From NCBI GenBank assembly GCA_964358645.1, contig CAYHPW010000046.1:1-20987 (forward strand): 20,987 nt of DNA, given 5' to 3'. The notes beneath the pieces are model-generated. The model had not been told where the DNA came from and searched no databases. It saw nothing but the letters and a program-made list of their open reading frames with translations. The first letter of the stretch is position 1, and every line of letters starts with the position of its first letter. Of this stretch, positions 1 through 6,791 are shown in pieces. This DNA is from JBBTDV01 sp038042605. GTDB taxonomy: Bacteria; Bdellovibrionota; UBA1018. Position numbers and translations under genes: made by a program.

Positions 1-108
1 GCGTCGGAAGTTTGGCTACAAAACCGGAAAGAATTAAGTGGGAGAGGCACTAGCTGTGTCAGTTACGACCCAGTCGATTACCGCACTACGACCATTTATC
101 CTTCATAG
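1..108 (+). CDS. Possible 3' end of a truncated plus-strand gene
   Basis: Frame 1 is open from the window edge and ends at a TAG at 106-108, giving 35 residues rich in charged and aromatic positions (it contains SEVWLQNRKELSGRGT and ends in TIYPS). It overlaps the 3' end of the minus-strand toxin by 13 bp, tail to tail. I do not recognise a family and the fragment is short, so the open frame could be chance. The residue mix looks like protein rather than noise, but confidence is low. Confidence 0.3.
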   Translation, partial: ASEVWLQNRKELSGRGTSCVSYDPVDYRTTTIYPS

Positions 109-380
109 ACATTTTTACGGTGCTTGATCAACACAATGGTAACGGCATTAGTTTTACCATCGACACGATACACGATTCTATAATCACCCACCCTAATTCG
201 TCGATGCCCGACAAAGCTGTATCGCAAAGGTTTCCCAGGCCCAACTGGATCAGCCGTTAAACGGGTCTCAAGGGCTTTCTTAATTAGTTCCCGCATGGTT
301 TTGGGAAGAGCGGGAATATCATCCCCCACAACCCGGTCAATGTACTCAATTTTGTAAGGGCTATTTCCAGGCTTTGTCAT
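96..380 (-). CDS. RelE/ParE-type toxin of a type II toxin-antitoxin pair
   Basis: The 94-residue product has the size and C-terminal signature of the RelE/ParE superfamily: a basic segment RRIRVGDYRIVYRV (about residues 60-73) followed by a short beta strand and IKHRKNVYE near the end. RelE members cleave mRNA on the ribosome while ParE members inhibit gyrase; the sequence does not tell me which applies. The start overlaps the 3' end of the upstream antitoxin by 20 bp, so the two are translationally coupled in the usual antitoxin-then-toxin order. The length is normal and no frameshift is visible. Confidence 0.85.
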   Translation of the reverse strand: MTKPGNSPYKIEYIDRVVGDDIPALPKTMRELIKKALETRLTADPVGPGKPLRYSFVGHRRIRVGDYRIVYRVDGKTNAVTIVLIKHRKNVYEG

Positions 381-582
381 GTGGAATGGTTTTCTTGGAT
401 TTAGCTTCCCGTTTCATTGCCATTTCAGAAAGTAAAAGATCTTCATGTTTTTCTAAAGCGTCCTCCATGAGTTCTTTAGCAACCACAGACATAGATTTGC
501 CTTCCTGCTTAGCTATCCTTTCAATCATTTCGTAAAGCTCATCATTTAAAACAACGTTTAATCTCGGATTCTTTGTGGGCAT
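361..582 (-). CDS. Ribbon-helix-helix antitoxin
   Basis: The 73-residue protein starts with PRLNVVLNDELYEMIERIA, a typical ribbon-helix-helix pattern: a short N-terminal beta strand, then two amphipathic helices ending near residue 45. A charged C-terminal tail would wrap the toxin. Such antitoxins neutralise the toxin and repress their own promoter as dimers. The start at 582 is supported by GAGG eight bases upstream. Directly upstream lies a 28-bp palindrome containing the promoter, which fits autorepression. It overlaps the toxin gene by 20 bp. Confidence 0.85.
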   Translation of the reverse strand: MPTKNPRLNVVLNDELYEMIERIAKQEGKSMSVVAKELMEDALEKHEDLLLSEMAMKREAKSKKTIPHDKAWK

Positions 583-597
583 AACCTTAACCTCAAA

Positions 598-625
598 CCA
601 AGTGTATCACTAGTGATGTACTTGG
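598..625. promoter_or_regulatory. Palindromic operator of the toxin-antitoxin operon
   Basis: A perfect 12-bp palindrome ATCACTAGTGAT (606-617) is nested between outer arms CCAAGT (598-603) and ACTTGG (620-625), which are reverse complements; the 2-base spacers are GT on both sides. It sits between the antitoxin start and the next gene and covers most of the promoter. A ribbon-helix-helix dimer pair could occupy such a site, which would give autorepression. The symmetry is seen directly; the role is inferred. Confidence 0.75.
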
Positions 626-629
626 TCAA
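601..629 (-). promoter_or_regulatory. Sigma70-like promoter of the toxin-antitoxin operon
   Basis: Read on the minus strand, TTGACC (629-624) and TACACT (606-601) are separated by exactly 17 bases. The -10 box and all of the spacer lie inside the 598-625 palindrome. The -35 box directly abuts the stop codon of the thioredoxin-like gene, so the pair has its own promoter right behind the metal-response operon. Confidence 0.65.
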
Positions 630-1106
630 TCACCGCGCATCCATAACCGCTTCCATCAACTCATTGGCTGTCACGCTGCCGTGCCATTCCTTGATGATAA
701 TTCCCTTGGTTTTATCAAAGAGCATCAACCAGGGCAGGGTTAACGCTCCCCCTGATACACTCTTTTTAAAAGACTCATCCGGGTACCATTGGGCGTACTC
801 AGGCTTGAAATGCTCTAAGAATGCATCGATTTCTCTTTGCCTGCTCTGCACCGGAATCCCGAGAACTTCAACAGAGCGGGGTGTGCTCTTTGCCATCGGC
901 CTAATAGCATTTAACTCACTGACTTCCTTGCCGCAACCGGAGCAAAACGGGCTCCAAACCTGAATCAGGACATATTTTTGCGGGATTGCAGAAAGCCTTG
1001 CCATAAGCCCGGCCTGGTTGCGTGGATCAATTTTTTTCACATCACCAAAAGCAAAATACGAAACTACAAGACCTAACGCAATTACCACTGCCCCGCATCT
1101 ACGCAT
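630..1106 (-). CDS. Exported thioredoxin-like (TlpA/ResA-type) protein
   Basis: A membrane anchor or signal segment (about residues 5-20, AVVIALGLVVSYFAFG) precedes a thioredoxin fold. The redox motif is FCSGCG (Cys near 55 and 58) after the core strand VLIQVWSP, with a cis-proline candidate in LTLPWLMLFD near 125. TlpA/ResA proteins reduce disulfides or metal-centre thiols in the periplasm. An ATG at 1106 overlaps the upstream stop as TGATG; a TTG one codon earlier (1109) is an alternative start. As last gene of the ECF-sigma operon it plausibly keeps the Cys-rich partner proteins reduced. The fold is well supported; the substrate is unknown. Confidence 0.8.
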   Translation of the reverse strand: MRRCGAVVIALGLVVSYFAFGDVKKIDPRNQAGLMARLSAIPQKYVLIQVWSPFCSGCGKEVSELNAIRPMAKSTPRSVEVLGIPVQSRQREIDAFLEHFKPEYAQWYPDESFKKSVSGGALTLPWLMLFDKTKGIIIKEWHGSVTANELMEAVMDAR

Positions 1107-2086
1107 CAAAATCCGCCGTAGATGATAGAAAATGCAAGCATCTGGCTGTATGGCTGGTTTGCCAGATAGCGGTAAAACGGAAATGGAGTTTCGTAGTTAA
1201 CTCCAAACATCCAAGACGCGTTGTAAAAATAATTGATGCCGGCTATGGTCGAAAACAATCTCGCTGCCGAGCCATCCACTACGCCGCCATTCAAGCTGCT
1301 TTGAAGGATCCATTGCTGCTTTAACCCAATACTTCCGCTCCAGTGGCTGCCGGCCAAGTAAGTGGCATTTTCAATTAACTGAAAACGATTGCCACCTCTA
1401 AGTAAAAAAGGTGAAGAGAGTTCAACCCCACGCATTTTAGAAATGCTTTTTTCAAATGGATAAAAAAACGAACTATCAAGACTGATTTTGAGAGGATCAT
1501 AAATCTTTGATGCATTGACACCAAGATGAGCGGTGAACGTACCGTCTCCGACCACGTTCGTCCCGTAAATATCCGGTGAATCATAAGCTGACTTTCCGAA
1601 AGGCAGGCGCAACCCTCCATAAAAAGAAAGCTTGGGGCGGTATTTAAGAAAACTCAAATCCTCCCAAAGCGTGTACCTTGCCTCAACCGATGGATCACCA
1701 ACACCGGTTGCCGACAAATCCTTGCCAGTAAAATGCTGCTGATTCGTGACCACAGGGAGGCTAACACCTGCCTGCCAGTCCTCACTCACGCGATAAGCCG
1801 CGCCAAACACCGTAAGAAAAGTCCTAAAAATCGTCCCTGCCGGATTAGAGGCATAATCACCGTATGGATCGAAATGCCCGAGCGTTTCCTTGTACGAACT
1901 CGAAACCCCTAGCTGGTATCTCTGCTCTGATGGCAGCACACAAATCGACTGACCGCCTCCCCCGCTGCAGCAAGGCGAGGCAAACGAACTATCAGCAATA
2001 AACAAAATGCAAAATGGAAAACCAAACAGTGCGAAAAAAAAACTACGCGCCTTCACCACAAACATCAACCTCAAATGTGTACTCAT
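1106..2086 (-). CDS. Outer-membrane beta-barrel-like protein with a Cys-rich mature N-terminus
   Basis: The N-terminus is basic then strongly hydrophobic (FFFALFGFPFCILFIA) with a likely signal peptidase I site after SFA. The mature protein opens with PCCSGGGGQSIC, three cysteines near its first residues. The rest has alternating hydrophobic and polar strands, many aromatics and a C-terminal Phe, as in outer-membrane barrels; it resembles uncharacterised transporter or phenol-degradation-type barrels. The reading frame overlaps the upstream lipoprotein gene by 44 bp from 2086; Met8 at 2065 is an alternative start. A run of nine T on the coding strand lies in the signal-peptide codons. A metal-binding role is inferred from the CC/C motif and neighbours. 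Confidence 0.7.
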   Translation of the reverse strand: MSTHLRLMFVVKARSFFFALFGFPFCILFIADSSFASPCCSGGGGQSICVLPSEQRYQLGVSSSYKETLGHFDPYGDYASNPAGTIFRTFLTVFGAAYRVSEDWQAGVSLPVVTNQQHFTGKDLSATGVGDPSVEARYTLWEDLSFLKYRPKLSFYGGLRLPFGKSAYDSPDIYGTNVVGDGTFTAHLGVNASKIYDPLKISLDSSFFYPFEKSISKMRGVELSSPFLLRGGNRFQLIENATYLAGSHWSGSIGLKQQWILQSSLNGGVVDGSAARLFSTIAGINYFYNASWMFGVNYETPFPFYRYLANQPYSQMLAFSIIYGGF

Positions 2087-2570
2087 CTTGTAAATCGCCG
2101 TCCTGGATTTTAATGATTATCTCCCATAACCCAGGCATGGAAAAAATCACACCAACAGAAAACGTGCCATCAGGTTGCCGCGACACAGCACCACTTTCAA
2201 CACCCATCTCAGGCATCTTAGGCATCCAGTAATTAACACTTACGTTTGCAACGGACGATGGGGCTCCCAAATCACCGGTACTGGCAAACTTGACCTTCAC
2301 CACTTCGTCATAGTAAGCGTAAGCCTTACAAGAGGATGCCTCAGCACCTGCCTGTGCCTTAGAAGACCCTGATATCTCTGAGTAAACGTAAAATTTTTTC
2401 CCTTTTGAAACCCGTGTCGCTCCAACTTCGCCTGCCAATTGGCCTAGCTCGTTTGGAGCTTTAACATCAAGAGACTTTTTCGGGCTGTTCATAGGCCCGC
2501 AGGCCGAACTGGCTAAAATACCAAATAAACTACCAAATAAACTAAAAGACACGATCGCAGCATGCTTCAT
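2043..2570 (-). CDS. Probable lipoprotein with a FixH/YtkA-like domain
   Basis: A hydrophobic N-terminal segment ends in LASSACGP, so Cys24 is a possible lipidation site. The residue at -3 is Ser rather than Leu/Val/Ile, so the lipobox is atypical. The C-terminal half (about residues 110-172) contains VSVNYWMPKMPEM, then a PDGTFSVGVIF strand and a GLWEIIIKI strand. This Met-rich strand pattern is typical of FixH/YtkA-like domains found beside copper proteins. The start overlaps the NosL-like gene as ATGA, so translation is coupled. The MPKMPEM cluster could bind Cu(I) through thioethers; that is an inference. Confidence 0.72.
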   Translation of the reverse strand: MKHAAIVSFSLFGSLFGILASSACGPMNSPKKSLDVKAPNELGQLAGEVGATRVSKGKKFYVYSEISGSSKAQAGAEASSCKAYAYYDEVVKVKFASTGDLGAPSSVANVSVNYWMPKMPEMGVESGAVSRQPDGTFSVGVIFSMPGLWEIIIKIQDGDLQDEYTFEVDVCGEGA

Positions 2571-3019
2571 TTCCTACCACCTTCAATAAGCGCAGCGCCT
2601 AATCCCTTAACAATGACACCGTCACCGTATTTCTTTTTCGCGGCATCAGCCTCTGCTTTTGTTTTAAATGCACCAAAGAACGGGGGCATCGCCATATCAT
2701 CGAGATCTTGTTTTATTTTCTCGCTCTTCATGAGGAAAAAGGCATCCTCGCCTGGCAATAGCTTCTCAGGGTTGTTGAAATCAGAAACCTGAGACTTTGA
2801 ATATCCTGAGTCATGTTTGCGAGCCTTATTGACACAAGAAAGAGAACATACGTGCAAAGGTGCCTTACTGCCAGCCTCATCGCTAAGCACAACATGGTGC
2901 TTTGATTGTTCACCTATTTTCATATTGCAGACTCCGCATTTATGGTCACCAGCAAAACTTATCGAAACAGTGTTTAACAAACAAAACATGATCAGGAAAC
3001 ACATTTTTTTCATGAACAT
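2567..3019 (-). CDS. Secreted NosL-like metal-binding protein
   Basis: A signal peptide (MCFLIMFCLLNTVSISFA) is followed by GDHKCGVCNMKI, a CxxCxM motif like that of NosL and its relatives, which bind Cu(I). A second Cys pair appears in LHVCSLSCVNKAR. The C-terminal part, FFGAFKTKAEADAAKKKYGD, matches the stretch after which NosL-type domains close. NosL delivers copper to nitrous oxide reductase, but no nos genes are present here, so the protein is more likely a periplasmic copper sponge or chaperone for this operon. The start at 3019 is chosen because GGAG lies six bases upstream. At 150 residues it is near the usual NosL size. Confidence 0.72.
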   Translation of the reverse strand: MFMKKMCFLIMFCLLNTVSISFAGDHKCGVCNMKIGEQSKHHVVLSDEAGSKAPLHVCSLSCVNKARKHDSGYSKSQVSDFNNPEKLLPGEDAFFLMKSEKIKQDLDDMAMPPFFGAFKTKAEADAAKKKYGDGVIVKGLGAALIEGGRK

Positions 3020-3051
3020 TATGATCTCCTTTTAATTTTAAATAAATTAAG

Positions 3052-3576
3052 TTAAATAAACCGATACTTCAGCTTACGACGAATCACCCAACCAAGTTCA
3101 AGGCTTGCTAACCCGCCGATTACCGAACCAAAAAGCCAGACCAAAGTCAGGCTGGCCACTATCTTCGCACCCACACAGATAAAAATACCCACGGAAACAA
3201 GGGATAGAATACCAAGTTGAACAAGCCTGGTTCTCCTAACCACGGTTACCTCCTCAGGCCTGAGCACAAAACTTATAAGAAGCGCGCTTGAGCCGACAAA
3301 AAATGCGCCACAACCGAACATGCAGACATGCTCGCCAAATTGCATCAGAACACCCATAAGCCCATGAAAATGCAAGAAGCTCATGCCAAACTGCGGGCAA
3401 AACAAAAGCGATAGCGCACCAACAACCGCATGAATAAACGCGACCTTTGAGAAAACGCTCCAAGGGGATGGATTCAAATCCTTGGCGACATGGGCGAAAA
3501 TGCGATCAGTCAGCACTCGCGGCGGTTCCAACCCGGAACCACTCATGAAAACATCGTATTCGTTACGGGGTTTCAT
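3052..3576 (-). CDS. Small integral membrane protein, likely anti-sigma factor
   Basis: This 174-residue protein has a cytosolic N-terminus of about 42 residues and then roughly four hydrophobic segments (near 43-60, 88-106, 118-137 and 140-160), ending in a basic tail. It begins 14 bp inside the sigma-factor gene, the usual arrangement for an ECF sigma and its cognate anti-sigma factor. Between the first and second segments is a stretch packed with possible metal ligands: Cys60, Met65, His69, His71, Met74, Met78, His83, Cys85, Met86 and Cys89. I recognise no named family. An anti-sigma that releases sigma when copper binds these residues is the best hypothesis. Confidence 0.6.
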   Translation of the reverse strand: MKPRNEYDVFMSGSGLEPPRVLTDRIFAHVAKDLNPSPWSVFSKVAFIHAVVGALSLLFCPQFGMSFLHFHGLMGVLMQFGEHVCMFGCGAFFVGSSALLISFVLRPEEVTVVRRTRLVQLGILSLVSVGIFICVGAKIVASLTLVWLFGSVIGGLASLELGWVIRRKLKYRFI

Positions 3577-4165
3577 GACTGCCTCCCATGAGAGCGCGCA
3601 ACCTGCGCACGGCCCGGCTCACAATCTGGCGCGCATTTATTGGTGAGGTATCAAGCTTTCTAGCTATCTCATCAAAAGATAAATCTTCATTAAAACGAAG
3701 TTCCAAAACGGTTTTTTGCATAGCTGACAGCGAACCAAACGCCGGTATCCGCCCTTCCGCTGCCACAATGGAAAGCGGAGCGGCGGATGAGGCCTCCTGC
3801 GAAGCGCTGTCCACGGCCGCGTCTATATGTAAAGAATCAGCGTCTTCCAATATACGACCCCTCTTACGCACGCCATCCACGAGAACACTCTTGCAGATAA
3901 TAAAAATCCACGGCGCAAACTTAAAAGATGCATCGTACTGAAAACGCGATTTATGAAACTTAAGGAACGTGGCCTGGAAAAGATCATCCGTAAGCTCGCG
4001 ATCACCTTTTAATCTGCGGCTTAAGTAACCATAAACCCTGCCGGAGTACCGCTGGTACAAAAGCCCGAACGCCTTTTCGTCACCATTCTGATAAGCAAGC
4101 ATAAGCTCTTCGTCACCTTGTTCTTTATGCGTAGACGCCTTAATTGCGTCATCCTTCTCACTCAT
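3563..4165 (-). CDS. ECF-type RNA polymerase sigma factor
   Basis: The 200-residue protein has the two ECF domains. Region 2 (about residues 20-105) includes the LMLAYQNGDEKAFGLLYQRY helix and the DDLFQATFLKFHK and FAPWIFIICKSVLVDGVRKR segments that contact core enzyme and the -10 element. Region 4 (about 145-195) has the helix-turn-helix LSFDEIARKLDTSPINARQIVSRAV for the -35 element. The linker is acidic and Ala/Ser-rich. It is the first gene of a six-gene operon and overlaps the probable anti-sigma gene. Targets are probably this operon and perhaps the divergent efflux operon; a GGAACC at 4203-4208 (minus strand) resembles an ECF -35 box, but I could not find a convincing matching -10. Confidence 0.9.
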   Translation of the reverse strand: MSEKDDAIKASTHKEQGDEELMLAYQNGDEKAFGLLYQRYSGRVYGYLSRRLKGDRELTDDLFQATFLKFHKSRFQYDASFKFAPWIFIICKSVLVDGVRKRGRILEDADSLHIDAAVDSASQEASSAAPLSIVAAEGRIPAFGSLSAMQKTVLELRFNEDLSFDEIARKLDTSPINARQIVSRAVRRLRALMGGSHETP

Positions 4166-4211
4166 CAGTAATTACGCCGCCTGGGGTTTGGTTGTGACAT
4201 TTGGTTCCTTA

Positions 4212-4254
4212 TTCAGCGTAATTAGCTGAAAAACACTGTCATTTCCACGCTGAA
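4212..4254. promoter_or_regulatory. Three GCTGAA half-sites in the divergent region
   Basis: TTCAGCGT (4212-4219) faces GCTGAA (4225-4230), forming a 19-bp inverted repeat with a GTAATTA centre. The same left arm is also the exact reverse complement of ACGCTGAA (4247-4254), which runs into the -35 box of the efflux promoter. This spacing suggests a regulator-binding region controlling the divergent promoters. No DNA-binding repressor gene is visible in the window, so the binding protein is unknown. Confidence 0.45.
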
Positions 4255-4277
4255 AATGATTAAAATAATAGTATAAA
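4250..4277 (+). promoter_or_regulatory. Sigma70-like promoter of the efflux operon
   Basis: CTGAAA (4250-4255) and TATAAA (4272-4277) are 16 bases apart, upstream of the outer-membrane channel gene. Transcription would start near 4284, leaving a leader of about 43 bases. The -35 box overlaps the third GCTGAA half-site. The first gene has no obvious Shine-Dalgarno sequence. Confidence 0.5.
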
Positions 4278-4326
4278 TGTTTCGCGCCGTCACAAAACGG
4301 CCTTTTACTCCGTATTTGTTAATGAA

Positions 4327-5646
4327 ATGGGAACAAGATTCCAGATACTTAAAACAGCTATCAAAGCGCAGATTGCAGCACTCCTTCTAACTGGAGGAGT
4401 GTGGCTAACTGGAGGAGTGTGGTCACATTCCGCTGAACCACTGCTAAAATTAGAGCCACTGATAGATGAGGCCATGAAAAACCGCCCGGCCCTGCAAGCC
4501 GCCGAGCATGAGACGCGCGCCAAAGAAGCAGCCATCGGACCTCGCGGCGCCTATGATGATCTAATGGTAAGCTTTACGGCCATGAATTACCCAGTTGATA
4601 CGCTTTCCAGCGGTGAATTCGGTATGACTGGCAATCAATATGAAATAAGCCAGAAGATCCCGTTCCCAGGCAAGCTCTCAAAACTCCGCGATTCAGCAAG
4701 ACATGAATGGATGGCATCGAAAGAAACCTACCTGCAAAAAAAACTAGAAGTTATCAAGGAAGTCAAAGTCAAATTCTTCGAGCTTTTTTTGAATTATAAA
4801 AAGCTGGATCTTCTTAACGAGGAAATTATTTTAATCCGCCAGCTTATCAGCGTGACAAGAAGCAAGTACACTCTCGGCCAAGTCGCCCAAGCAGAACTTC
4901 TGGGTCTTGAGTCCGAGGAGGCCATGCTAAGAGACCAGCTTTTATCGGTTGAGAAAAAGATCCGTACAGGCACGGCCGACCTTAACTATGCAACGGGACG
5001 GCAGGAGTCCACGCGCCAAAGGCCGGATGGGATCACAAAAACAAAGTTCGATCTCACTAACATAACCGAGCAGTCGCTTATTGAAAAAATTCTTACGAAG
5101 AACCCGTCACTCAAGTCAATGAAGTCGGATCTGGATTCCGCAGAAAAAATGCTAAGCTTTGCAAAATGGGATTATCTGCCGAATTTTGAATTGAAGTTCG
5201 GCTACACCCAGCGAGAGGTAAGCCCAGGCGACCGCGGCGTAGATTTTCTTTCAGCAGGAGTGGCGCTTTCAATCCCGATCTGGGCCTTCAGCAAACAATC
5301 CGAGGAAGTCCGGGCCGCTTCCGCAAAGAGGGCTAAAGCCGAAGCCATGCTGGACGAGGAACGCATACATATCTTGCATCAGATTAGCACCATCTATTCT
5401 GAACTCGATGAGGCGGACAAAAAACTAAACCTATATGAAGGTGGCATCATACCGTTAACACGCCAAGCTGTTCTTTCTGGAAAATCAGCCTATCTCACTG
5501 GGAAACTTGAATACGCTTCGCTCGTAAGCCTTATCAGGAACCGATTCCAAGCCGAGATCTCCTCCATCGAAGCGCTGGTAAATTATGAATCCAAAATAGC
5601 GGAACTTGAAGCGCTGCTTGGTGAACCACTTGGAGCACAACAATGA
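4327..5646 (+). CDS. cusC: TolC-family outer-membrane channel of a CusCBA/CzcCBA-type efflux system
   Basis: The 439-residue protein has a signal peptide followed by LEPLIDEAMKNRPALQAAEHE, the usual start of the TolC/CusC family, then long coiled-coil helices (for example residues 120-225 and 325-435) and strand segments such as FELKFGYTQRE typical of the barrel. In the CusC family three copies form the outer-membrane exit duct for metal ions driven by the RND pump. It is first in a tightly coupled operon; its stop overlaps the adaptor start as ATGA. The signal peptide carries a tandem 18-bp duplication encoding LTGGVW twice. The ATG at 4327 lacks a clear ribosome-binding site. The gene symbol reflects family and operon position; metal specificity is unproven. 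Confidence 0.88.
   Translation: MGTRFQILKTAIKAQIAALLLTGGVWLTGGVWSHSAEPLLKLEPLIDEAMKNRPALQAAEHETRAKEAAIGPRGAYDDLMVSFTAMNYPVDTLSSGEFGMTGNQYEISQKIPFPGKLSKLRDSARHEWMASKETYLQKKLEVIKEVKVKFFELFLNYKKLDLLNEEIILIRQLISVTRSKYTLGQVAQAELLGLESEEAMLRDQLLSVEKKIRTGTADLNYATGRQESTRQRPDGITKTKFDLTNITEQSLIEKILTKNPSLKSMKSDLDSAEKMLSFAKWDYLPNFELKFGYTQREVSPGDRGVDFLSAGVALSIPIWAFSKQSEEVRAASAKRAKAEAMLDEERIHILHQISTIYSELDEADKKLNLYEGGIIPLTRQAVLSGKSAYLTGKLEYASLVSLIRNRFQAEISSIEALVNYESKIAELEALLGEPLGAQQ
4387..4422 (+). repeat. Tandem 18-bp duplication inside the channel signal peptide
   Basis: The unit CTAACTGGAGGAGTGTGG occurs twice back to back (4387-4404 and 4405-4422). It stays in frame and adds six residues (LTGGVW repeated) to the end of the hydrophobic signal segment. 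The two copies are identical, which suggests a recent slippage duplication. Confidence 0.9.
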
Positions 5647-6791
5647 AAATTATTTTCACAAATATCAGTACTGTTATTGCCGCAGGAATCTTGCTGGTCT
5701 CGTTGCCGCTTGCCTGTACTAAAAAAACTGACGTGGCGGCACAGAGTGATCAACATGCCCAACATAATCCACAAAATGGAAAACAAGCACCTGCCAAAAA
5801 AGATTTATACCGCTGCTCGATGCATCCGGCCATCACTTCAGATAAACCAGGCACCTGCCCGATCTGCCAGATGAACCTTGAAAAGGTGGAGGATGAAGGT
5901 GAACACGCCCATGCATCTCCAGTAGCCACAGACACGCCACTTACAGGACGCGCTGGCTTTTCACTTTCACAGGAAAGGCAGCAGATGATCGGTGTCACTA
6001 CCACGAAAGTTACAATACGCCAGCTTAGCTACGAAGTCAGGGCCAGCGGACGAGTGGCCTTTGATCCAGAGCTTTATACCGCCATTGAGGAATACCGGCA
6101 GGCTCTCTGGTCGCACTCAGAGATGACGGATAAAATATTAAAAGACCAGTCGAGCTCCCTAATAAGCTCAGCAAGGACAAAGCTAAGGCTCCTCGGGCTT
6201 AACGACGACCAAATCAGATCCTTGAGCTCCGGAAAAACAGACCCAATGAATCTCCTCTTACCGAAAGGTTCAATGTGGATTTACGCGGAAGTTTTTGAAT
6301 ATGAAGTTTCAGGCCTAAAGCCTGGACTTAATATAGAAGTGGAAGCCCCGTCCATCCCAGGGAAAGTCCTGATCGGAAAAGTTTCAAGCATCAACCCGGT
6401 GGTCAACTCGCCTACGCGCACCGTGCGCGTGAGGGCTTCGGTCCCGGACCCGCAGGGACTGTTCCGTCCGGATACGTTCGTCAACGTGAGAATTAAAATT
6501 GAACTCGGTGAAAAACTCGCCGTCCCGGAGGATTCAGTGCTCTTTTCTGGAGAGCAGAAATTTGTTTTTATTGTAAAAGATAAAGGCCGTTTCGATCCGC
6601 GTCCTATTCAAACCGGCCTCAAAGCCGGGAGCTATTACGAAGTCCTCTCGGGGCTCTCCGAAGGCGACGCCGTCGTAACATCCGCGAACTTCCTCATCGA
6701 CTCGGAATCAAAATTGCGCGGCGTGCTTGAAAGCGCGGATAAACCTTCAGCTCCAGCTGGCGGACACGCGGGACACGGGGGCATGAAATAA
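5643..6791 (+). CDS. cusB: CusB-type periplasmic adaptor (membrane fusion protein) with N-terminal heavy-metal-binding domain
   Basis: The N-terminus has a lipoprotein signal with lipobox LPLAC (Cys25). Residues about 55-82 form a small heavy-metal-binding domain, YRCSMHP followed by PGTCPICQMNL, as found in front of many CusB adaptors. A membrane-fusion core follows (about 105-360), with the YEVRASGRVAFDPE strand and the PVVNSPTRTVRVRASVPDP and GLFRPDTFVNVRI segments. The His- and Met-containing tail GGHAGHGGMK may also bind metal. The family links the inner-membrane pump to the outer-membrane channel and can hand Cu(I)/Ag(I) to CusA. Starts and stops overlap its neighbours: ATGA upstream and zero-base spacing to cusA. 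Confidence 0.92.
   Translation: MKIIFTNISTVIAAGILLVSLPLACTKKTDVAAQSDQHAQHNPQNGKQAPAKKDLYRCSMHPAITSDKPGTCPICQMNLEKVEDEGEHAHASPVATDTPLTGRAGFSLSQERQQMIGVTTTKVTIRQLSYEVRASGRVAFDPELYTAIEEYRQALWSHSEMTDKILKDQSSSLISSARTKLRLLGLNDDQIRSLSSGKTDPMNLLLPKGSMWIYAEVFEYEVSGLKPGLNIEVEAPSIPGKVLIGKVSSINPVVNSPTRTVRVRASVPDPQGLFRPDTFVNVRIKIELGEKLAVPEDSVLFSGEQKFVFIVKDKGRFDPRPIQTGLKAGSYYEVLSGLSEGDAVVTSANFLIDSESKLRGVLESADKPSAPAGGHAGHGGMK

Noticed and set aside
613..1324. Plus-strand open frames at 613-963 and 1022-1324
   Set aside because: They lie wholly antisense to the thioredoxin-like and barrel genes, which have motifs and coupled starts; the plus readings show no domain or ribosome-binding site.
4203..4208. ECF-type promoter from GGAACC on the minus strand
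   Set aside because: No convincing -10 element lies 16-17 bases downstream, so it is mentioned only as a weak candidate.
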